Position numbers and translations under genes: made by a program. The notes beneath the pieces were generated by a model, which saw nothing but the letters and a program-made list of their open reading frames with translations, did not search any database and was not told the origin of the DNA. From TMED23 sp964643045 (GTDB lineage Bacteria > Pseudomonadota > Alphaproteobacteria > Rhodospirillales > UBA2165): 11,226 nt of DNA. The stretch is from positions 1-11,226 of the forward strand of contig CAZXSC010000093.1 in the NCBI GenBank assembly GCA_964643045.1. The letters are read 5' to 3'. This document shows positions 6,145-11,226 of the stretch, in pieces; position 1 is the first letter of the stretch, and each line of letters begins with the position of its first letter.

Positions 6145-8076
6145 TTGAATTTTCGTAAAAACATTGCTCTTTGGGTTATTGTTGGGTTGCTCGTGTTCAC
6201 GTTGTTTAATATGTTCCAAAGTTCTCAAAATCAGGGTCCCTATGTGCCTCTTGCTTTTTCTGATTTTCTTGGCGCCGTTGATAGCGGTGATGTTCGTGAT
6301 ATAACGATACAAGGGCAAAATGCCACTGGCCATTTTGGAGATGGTCGTGCCTTTAAAACGTTTTTGCCTGAGGATCCAAGCCTTATACCAAATTTAACTA
6401 AAAAAGGTGTTCACATCAAAGCTATTCCTGTGGAGGAAGATCTATCTTTATTTGGTATACTTATTTCTTGGTTTCCAATGTTACTGCTAATTGGTGTGTG
6501 GATATTTTTTATGCGTCAGATGCAAGGTGGTGGTGGTAAGGCTATGGGATTTGGAAAGTCTAAGGCTAAATTGCTGACCGAAAAGATGGGGCGTGTCACA
6601 TTTGAGGATGTTGCAGGTATAGATGAGGCCAAACAGGAACTAGAGGAAATTGTTGAATTTTTAAAAGATCCGGCTAAGTATCAGCGCCTTGGGGGTAAAA
6701 TCCCTAAGGGCTGTTTACTTGTGGGCCCTCCGGGCACTGGTAAAACATTACTGGCACGAGCTATTGCGGGTGAAGCAAATGTTCCATTCTTTACTATCTC
6801 TGGCTCAGATTTTGTTGAAATGTTCGTTGGTGTAGGAGCCAGTCGTGTCCGTGATATGTTTGAGCAAGGTAAGAAAAATGCGCCCTGTATAATATTTATT
6901 GATGAGCTCGATGCAGTAGGCCGGCATCGTGGAGCTGGTTTGGGCGGCGGTAACGACGAGCGTGAACAAACTCTTAATCAAATGCTAGTTGAAATGGATG
7001 GCTTTGAATCTAATGAGGGCGTGATTTTGATAGCTGCAACTAATCGACCTGATGTCCTTGATCCGGCTTTATTACGGCCTGGTCGTTTTGATCGCCAGGT
7101 TACTGTTCCTAACCCTGATATTATTGGTCGAGAAAAAATATTGAAAGTGCATATGCGTAATGTGCCAATAGCGCCTGATGTCAATGCTAAAGTTGTTGCT
7201 CGCGGAACACCGGGATTTTCAGGTGCTGATTTAGCAAATCTGGTTAACGAGGCTGCCCTTTTAGCAGCTAGGACAGGTGGTCGGATGGTTACTATGTCGA
7301 ATTTTGAAGATGCCAAGGACAAAGTAATGATGGGGGCAGAGCGCCGTTCAATGGTAATGACGGATGATGAGAAAGCGCTCACAGCGTACCATGAGGCGGG
7401 CCATGCGATCGTTGGCATTAATGTTCCCCAACATGATCCTCTTCATAAAGTAACAATAATTCCTCGCGGCCGCGCTTTAGGAGTTACAATGTCTTTGCCT
7501 GAACGTGATAAATATAGTTATTCGAAACTCGAGCTTGAATCCAAATTAGCTGTGATGTTTGGCGGACGTTTGGCAGAGGAAATTATTTTTGGAATAGAAA
7601 ATGTTACGACCGGAGCAGGTAATGATATACAACAGGCAACGAATATGGCCCGTCGGATGGTAACAGAATATGGTTTTAGTGATAAACTTGGTCCATTACG
7701 CTATACAGACAATGACGAGGAGGTTTTTCTTGGTCACTCTGTTGCGCGACACAAAAATGTCTCTGATGCAACTGCTAAATTAATAGATGAAGAAGTTCGC
7801 CGTTTGATTGAGGAAGCAGAAAATTCTGCTCGCAAGGTTCTAACTGATAAGGCGGAAGATCTCGAAACGCTTGCGAAAGCTTTGTTAGAGTATGAAACGT
7901 TGAGCGGTGGCGAGGTTGAGGCGCTTCTTAGAGGAGAACCGGTGGTACGGCCGGGCGAAAATGAAGATAATTCTGATCATTCTAAATCATCTATACCAGC
8001 CAGTGGGACTGATGTTGTGAATAACAAAGATGGTAAAAGAGATGGTTTTCATCCTACACCACAAACTGAAGGCTGA
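6145..8076 (+). CDS. ftsH: FtsH, membrane-anchored AAA+ zinc metalloprotease
   Basis: This hexameric inner-membrane protease degrades misassembled membrane proteins and regulatory substrates using ATP. The 643 residues show TM1 at 7-25, a periplasmic domain at about 30-102, TM2 at 103-123 and the Gly-rich linker GGGGKAMGFG. The AAA domain has Walker A GPPGTGKT 194-201, the pore motif FVG 227-229, Walker B IIFIDE 249-254 and the second region of homology ending RPGRFDR 311-317. The M41 protease domain has HEAGH at 416-420 and the third zinc ligand Asp494 (AGNDIQQAT). The start is a TTG with AAGG (6133-6136) 8 nt upstream; MNFRKNIALWVI matches the usual alphaproteobacterial N-terminus, and no in-frame ATG fits. 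The tail after about residue 610 is acidic and hydrophilic, as is common. All catalytic residues are present. Its end overlaps or abuts folP. Confidence 0.98.
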   Translation: MNFRKNIALWVIVGLLVFTLFNMFQSSQNQGPYVPLAFSDFLGAVDSGDVRDITIQGQNATGHFGDGRAFKTFLPEDPSLIPNLTKKGVHIKAIPVEEDLSLFGILISWFPMLLLIGVWIFFMRQMQGGGGKAMGFGKSKAKLLTEKMGRVTFEDVAGIDEAKQELEEIVEFLKDPAKYQRLGGKIPKGCLLVGPPGTGKTLLARAIAGEANVPFFTISGSDFVEMFVGVGASRVRDMFEQGKKNAPCIIFIDELDAVGRHRGAGLGGGNDEREQTLNQMLVEMDGFESNEGVILIAATNRPDVLDPALLRPGRFDRQVTVPNPDIIGREKILKVHMRNVPIAPDVNAKVVARGTPGFSGADLANLVNEAALLAARTGGRMVTMSNFEDAKDKVMMGAERRSMVMTDDEKALTAYHEAGHAIVGINVPQHDPLHKVTIIPRGRALGVTMSLPERDKYSYSKLELESKLAVMFGGRLAEEIIFGIENVTTGAGNDIQQATNMARRMVTEYGFSDKLGPLRYTDNDEEVFLGHSVARHKNVSDATAKLIDEEVRRLIEEAENSARKVLTDKAEDLETLAKALLEYETLSGGEVEALLRGEPVVRPGENEDNSDHSKSSIPASGTDVVNNKDGKRDGFHPTPQTEG

Positions 8077-8869
8077 GTTGCGTAGCTTTGCTAATTTACC
8101 TCTCGATCGTCCACTTATTATGGGAATTATAAACGTAACGCCTGACAGTTTTACTGATGGGGGTGATTTTTTCGATTCCAACTCTGCAATTGAGCACGGA
8201 AAAAAATTACTCGAGAATGGAGCCGATATTCTCGACATAGGTGGAGAGTCTACTCGACCAGGTGCTTTACCAGTCAGCATAAATGAGGAAATACGAAGAG
8301 TTTTGCCGGTCGTTTCTGAATTAGCAGGCTCAGGGGCGGTAATTTCTATCGATACTAGGCATTCGGATGTTATGAAAAAAGCCCTTGAATTGGGAGCTAC
8401 TGTACTTAATGATGTTACAGCTCTCGAGGGTGAAGAATCGCTTGATGTTGCTTCTAATAGCAATGCCTCGATTGTACTTATGCATATGAAGGGAACGCCT
8501 CAAACAATGATGGATGATCCTAAATATGGTGATGTTGTGCTAGAGGTTAGTAATTATTTGGGACTTCGTATTTCAGCCTGTTTAGCTGCAGGTATATCTA
8601 TCGAACGTATTGCAATAGATCCCGGTATCGGTTTTGGCAAAACACCAGCGCAGAACCTTACACTCATTGACAATCTAAATTACCTAGAAAAACACCAATG
8701 TCCAATTTTGGTGGGTCTATCAAGAAAATTTGGGAAATACAAACCGCCTAAGGAACGTTTGCCCGAATCACTTGCATTGGCTATTAAATCAGTTATCAAC
8801 GGTGCCAATATTTTGCGCGTCCATGATGTTAAAGAAACGCGAGCGGCATTATTAGCTATCGAGGACTGA
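8030..8869 (+). CDS. folP: FolP, dihydropteroate synthase
   Basis: Condenses 6-hydroxymethyl-dihydropterin pyrophosphate with p-aminobenzoate in folate synthesis; cytosolic, and the sulfonamide target. Numbered from the ATG at 8030 (279 residues), TIM-barrel motifs run in order: NVTPDSF 35-41, DIGGESTRPG 69-78, IDTR 107-110, ND 127-128, MHMKGTP 151-157, DPGIGFGKT 198-206, GLSRK 229-233 and RVHD 263-266. The substrate-binding Lys233, Arg263 and His265 are kept. The stretch after GLSRK is unusual (FGKYKPPKERLPESLA) where relatives usually have SFIG...R.pGSlA. The start is uncertain. ATG 8030 overlaps ftsH by 47 nt with only a weak ribosome binding site. ATG 8042 is next. TTG 8078, two bases past the ftsH stop region, has GAAGG 5 nt upstream and still leaves 14 residues before MGIINVTPDSF. 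Operon with ftsH is likely. Confidence 0.94.
   Translation: MVKEMVFILHHKLKAELRSFANLPLDRPLIMGIINVTPDSFTDGGDFFDSNSAIEHGKKLLENGADILDIGGESTRPGALPVSINEEIRRVLPVVSELAGSGAVISIDTRHSDVMKKALELGATVLNDVTALEGEESLDVASNSNASIVLMHMKGTPQTMMDDPKYGDVVLEVSNYLGLRISACLAAGISIERIAIDPGIGFGKTPAQNLTLIDNLNYLEKHQCPILVGLSRKFGKYKPPKERLPESLALAIKSVINGANILRVHDVKETRAALLAIED
8068..8072 (+). promoter_or_regulatory. Candidate ribosome binding site for a TTG start of folP
   Basis: GAAGG lies 5 nt before the in-frame TTG at 8078 and within the last codons of ftsH. It is better placed than anything before the ATG codons at 8030 and 8042, so the true folP start may be 8078. Confidence 0.4.
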
Positions 8870-8871
8870 AA

Positions 8872-8886
8872 ACCGTAAAATACGGT
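8872..8886 (+). other. Small hairpin just after folP
   Basis: ACCGTA-AAA-TACGGT is a perfect 6-bp inverted repeat with a 3-nt loop, starting 2 nt after the folP stop. No T-run follows on the plus strand, so it is not a classical terminator; it may protect the mRNA 3' end. Confidence 0.45.
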
Positions 8887-8913
8887 AATAAAAAGTTAGA
8901 TGACGGCTTATCC

Positions 8914-8966
8914 AGAATGTAATACAAAACATTCTTTAAAGAGATTATTTGCTTCCTCGAAGAATG
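8914..8966 (+). promoter_or_regulatory. Candidate switch-like leader of glmM: three mutually complementary arms
   Basis: Arm A AGAATGT (8914-8920) is the perfect reverse complement of ACATTCT (8929-8935). The same middle stretch, as CATTCTT (8930-8936), is the perfect reverse complement of arm C AAGAATG (8960-8966). A-B and B-C hairpins cannot form together. Arm C ends 4 nt before the glmM ATG, in the ribosome-binding region, so B-C pairing would hide it and A-B pairing would free it. The arms are seen; the switching is inference. Confidence 0.4.
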
Positions 8967-8970
8967 AGAT

Positions 8971-10314
8971 ATGACTCGTAAACTTTTCGGTACAGATGGT
9001 ATTCGCGGTACTGCTAATACAGAACCAATGACTGCTGAAACGGCGCTAAAAGTTGGCATGGCAGCAGGGTTGCATTTTACTCGCGGTAATCATCGTCATC
9101 GAGTTGTTATAGGCAAAGATACTCGATTATCGGGTTATTTGATTGAACCAGCACTCACAGCAGGTTTCGTAGCAGCCGGTATGGATCCCATTTTAGTTGG
9201 ACCAATCCCAACGCCTGCTGTCGCAATGCTAACACGTAGTCTACGTGCCGATCTCGGAGTAATGATTTCAGCGTCACATAATCCTTTTCAAGATAACGGT
9301 ATTAAATTATTCGGTCCGGACGGCTACAAGTTATCAGATGTAACAGAGATTAAAATTGAGGCGCGAATTAATAGTCAAACAAGCCATGAATTAGCTAGTC
9401 CAGGAAAACTTGGGAAGGCACTTCGACTTGATGATGCGCAAGGTCGTTATATTGAATTCGTTAAACAAACCTTCCCGCGTGGGCTTACATTAGATGATTT
9501 AAGAGTTGTAATAGACTGCGCCAATGGAGCTGCCTATAAAGTAGCCCCTTCCGTGTTGAGAGAACTCGGTGCTGATGTAATTCTTCTAGGAGTAGATCCC
9601 GATGGGTATAATATTAATTCTGGCTGTGGGTCCACCTCAACTGAACAAATGCAAGCTCAGGTCACTGCGCATGGGGCGGATATTGGCATTGCTCTTGATG
9701 GAGACGCGGATAGAGTTTTAATCTCAAATGAACATGGAGAGTTGGTTGATGGGGATCAGATCATGGGTGCAATTGCCGCTTATTGGCAGCGTGAAGGAAG
9801 ATTAAATGGGGGCGTGGTCGCAACGGTGATGTCCAATCTCGGATTTGAGCGTTTTCTGGAAGGCAAAAACCTATCATTAGTCAGGACCGACGTAGGCGAC
9901 CGTCAAGTTGTTGAAAAGATGCGTGCCAATAATTTTAATTTGGGCGGTGAACAATCTGGACATATTGTCCTCTCTGATTATAGTACGACTGGCGATGGAT
10001 TAATTGCAGTTTTGCAGGTTTTAGCAGTCATCCAAAAAGTTCAACGTCCTGTTAGTGAAGTTTGCCATGTATTTGAACCAGTCCCTCAGTTAATTAAAAA
10101 CGTTAAAATTGAAAAGTCAGTGGATTGGGAAACTGACAGTGTAAAGGAAGCAATCGAAGCCGGTGAAAGAAAGTTAAAAGATATTGGGCGAATTCTTGTA
10201 CGTCTCTCAGGTACTGAACCGCTAATTCGTATAATGGCTGAAGGTGATGACCCAACTATGATTACTCAAATTATTAATGATATTGAATTCGAAATTGAAC
10301 AGGCTGTTGGTTGA
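8971..10314 (+). CDS. glmM: GlmM, phosphoglucosamine mutase
   Basis: Converts glucosamine-6-phosphate to glucosamine-1-phosphate, the step before GlmU on the way to UDP-GlcNAc for peptidoglycan and LPS. The 447 residues match the usual length (about 445-450). Motifs: KLFGTDGIRG at 4-13; the active-site loop ISASHNP with phospho-acceptor Ser102; the Mg-binding loop DGDADR at 243-248; the sugar-binding loop GGEQSGH at 325-331; and the C-terminal phosphate-binding loop RLSGTEP at 411-417. Together these set it apart from phosphoglucomutase and phosphomannomutase relatives. The ATG is the natural start, because the family begins MTRKLFGTDG, but the ribosome binding site is weak (GAAGAATGAG). The 101-bp leader separates it from folP and has inverted repeats. 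All functional residues are intact. Confidence 0.98.
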   Translation: MTRKLFGTDGIRGTANTEPMTAETALKVGMAAGLHFTRGNHRHRVVIGKDTRLSGYLIEPALTAGFVAAGMDPILVGPIPTPAVAMLTRSLRADLGVMISASHNPFQDNGIKLFGPDGYKLSDVTEIKIEARINSQTSHELASPGKLGKALRLDDAQGRYIEFVKQTFPRGLTLDDLRVVIDCANGAAYKVAPSVLRELGADVILLGVDPDGYNINSGCGSTSTEQMQAQVTAHGADIGIALDGDADRVLISNEHGELVDGDQIMGAIAAYWQREGRLNGGVVATVMSNLGFERFLEGKNLSLVRTDVGDRQVVEKMRANNFNLGGEQSGHIVLSDYSTTGDGLIAVLQVLAVIQKVQRPVSEVCHVFEPVPQLIKNVKIEKSVDWETDSVKEAIEAGERKLKDIGRILVRLSGTEPLIRIMAEGDDPTMITQIINDIEFEIEQAVG

Positions 10315-10323
10315 TTTAGGGAT

Positions 10324-10367
10324 ACAACAAAAGATTCTATAAAGATAGATTCAAGTGGTTTTGTTGT
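10324..10367 (+). other. Long interrupted hairpin between glmM and thiD
   Basis: Outer arms ACAACAAAA (10324-10332) and TTTTGTTGT (10359-10367) pair perfectly over 9 bp. Inside, GATTCTAT (10333-10340) pairs with ATAGATTC (10345-10352) around an AAAG loop with one T-T mismatch, leaving a 6-nt bulge (AAGTGG) on the 3' side. It starts 10 nt after the glmM stop. The 3' arm and following TTATT are U-rich, so it may act as an AT-rich terminator or as a 3'-end stabiliser. No TPP riboswitch motif was found in this gap before thiD. Confidence 0.55.
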
Positions 10368-10423
10368 TTATTCCGTATACCTCTTAGGAGTTAAAGTGGG
10401 GTTAGTTGTTAAAGATTTGTTGC

Positions 10424-10429
10424 GGAGAG
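10424..10429 (+). promoter_or_regulatory. Ribosome binding site of thiD
   Basis: GGAGAG lies 6 nt before the ATG at 10436 and fixes that start. The overlapping ATG at 10440 is out of frame. Confidence 0.6.
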
Positions 10430-10435
10430 TAATAA

Positions 10436-11226
10436 ATGCATGGACGTGTTTTAATTATAGCCGGTTCAGATTCAGGTGGTGGAGCAGGAATTCAGGCAGA
10501 TATTAAAACTGTGACGGCCCTTGATGGTTTTGCTATGACAGCTATTAGTGCACTGACAGCTCAAAATACTTTAGGCGTATTTAATATACATGAGGTGCCG
10601 GCGTTGTTTGTTGCTGAACAAATTAAAGTGGTATTAAGTGATATTGGGGCTGATTGTATAAAAATTGGCATGCTCAATAATCCGGATATTATAGAATTAG
10701 TTTGCGAGGTGTTAATGCAAGAGGTGCCTGAAGTGCCGATAGTTGTTGATCCCGTAATGATAGCAAAAGGGGGGGCATCTTTACTTAAAAAGGATGCTAT
10801 GGAGGCACTTAAAACGTTACTGATACCAAAGGCGTTGGTTCTTACGCCTAATATCCCGGAAGCGGAGGCGTTAACTGGCATGGTCGCTACGGAGGATTAC
10901 GATAACGCGAAAGAACTGGCTCGCACTCTAGCAGCTTTGGGGCCGCAAGCCGTTTTGTTAAAGGGTGGTCATCATGATGGGAACGAAGTTGTTGACCTTT
11001 TAATGGAAGGTGAAAAGGTTGTTGAAATCTATAGAAATACTCGAATTAACACCACCCAAACACATGGCACTGGTTGTACCCTGGCTTCTGCTATGGCAAC
11101 AGGGATAGCCCAGGGATTAAGCCTCAGGAGCTCTGTTGAAAGGGCCATAGCATATGTGCAGGAGGCTATTCGATCTGCTCCAGATTTTGGCAAAGGGCAC
11201 GGCCCAATCAACCATGCGCATACTGT
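10436..11226 (+). CDS. thiD: ThiD, hydroxymethylpyrimidine / phosphomethylpyrimidine kinase (3' partial)
   Basis: Phosphorylates HMP and then HMP-phosphate to HMP-PP, the pyrimidine half of thiamine. The frame is open from the ATG at 10436 to the window end (263 codons plus 2 nt). Family length is about 260-275, so only a short tail is missing. Ribokinase-like motifs: AGSDSGGGAGIQADIKT at 9-25 (HMP binding), VVDPVMIAKGGA 103-114, LTPNIPEAE 136-144, LLKGGHH 174-180 and the anion-hole/catalytic loop THGTGCTLASA 209-219 with Cys214, then GKGHGPINH near the end. No frameshift or lost residue is seen. No thiamine biosynthesis neighbour is visible and no TPP riboswitch lies upstream, so the enzyme could serve salvage or synthesis. 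A single-domain ThiD is most likely; a C-terminal ThiE fusion cannot be excluded because the stop is outside the window. Confidence 0.95.
   Translation, partial: MHGRVLIIAGSDSGGGAGIQADIKTVTALDGFAMTAISALTAQNTLGVFNIHEVPALFVAEQIKVVLSDIGADCIKIGMLNNPDIIELVCEVLMQEVPEVPIVVDPVMIAKGGASLLKKDAMEALKTLLIPKALVLTPNIPEAEALTGMVATEDYDNAKELARTLAALGPQAVLLKGGHHDGNEVVDLLMEGEKVVEIYRNTRINTTQTHGTGCTLASAMATGIAQGLSLRSSVERAIAYVQEAIRSAPDFGKGHGPINHAHT

Noticed and set aside
6978..7418. 146-codon open frame on the minus strand inside ftsH
   Set aside because: Shadow of the highly conserved FtsH coding strand; its translation resembles no protein and is full of low-information Ser/Thr/Arg runs.
7987..8463. 158-codon minus-strand open frame across the ftsH-folP junction
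   Set aside because: It lies fully antisense to conserved ftsH and folP codons and has no recognisable motif or ribosome binding site.
8872..8886. Hairpin after folP as a rho-independent terminator
   Set aside because: Only 6 bp with a 3-nt loop, and A-rich rather than T-rich sequence follows on the coding strand.
10315..10435. TPP riboswitch upstream of thiD
   Set aside because: Looked for CTGAGA and the following conserved core (ACCTGATCTGGATAAT-like); neither is present.
10561..10881. 106-codon minus-strand open frame inside thiD
   Set aside because: Antisense to a clear ThiD sequence with intact motifs.

Overview
The window is a stretch of conserved housekeeping genes, all on the plus strand, from a bacterium that is very probably an AT-leaning alphaproteobacterium. 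The gene order tolR-tolA-tolB-pal-cpoB-tilS-ftsH-folP-glmM-thiD supports this (tolQ is expected just upstream, outside the window). The link from the Tol-Pal cluster through tilS to ftsH and glmM is typical of that class, and folP between ftsH and glmM occurs in some of its orders. The genus cannot be read from the sequence. I see no insertion sequence, phage gene, CRISPR array, tRNA or rRNA, and no sign of recent transfer.

Layout. 1-3456 is the Tol-Pal envelope machine: tolR (5' end cut by the window), tolA and tolB packed head to tail with 5-nt gaps, then a 219-bp gap with phased direct repeats, then pal. A good intrinsic terminator follows pal. 3648-5970 holds cpoB and tilS, which abut or overlap. 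6145-8869 holds ftsH (TTG start) and folP, which also abut or overlap. After a 101-bp structured leader comes glmM (8971-10314). A 121-bp gap with a long AT-rich hairpin then leads to thiD (10436 to the window end, lacking only its last few codons).

How the genes work together. TolR (with TolQ) uses the proton gradient to energise TolA. TolA reaches through the periplasm to TolB and the peptidoglycan-bound lipoprotein Pal, and CpoB ties this to cell-wall synthesis during constriction. The downstream genes are a metabolic and quality-control group: TilS (lysidine in tRNA-Ile), FtsH (membrane AAA+ protease), FolP (folate), GlmM (amino-sugar precursor of peptidoglycan and LPS) and ThiD (thiamine pyrimidine). 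GlmM and the Tol-Pal genes share a cell-envelope theme. FtsH does so only by analogy with E. coli, where it degrades LpxC.

I do not find a previously undescribed multi-gene system here. The best leads are non-coding: three mutually complementary arms in the glmM leader that could form two exclusive hairpins, one covering the ribosome-binding region; a 20/21-bp phased repeat cluster upstream of pal; and a long interrupted hairpin between glmM and thiD. The starts of tilS and folP are uncertain.
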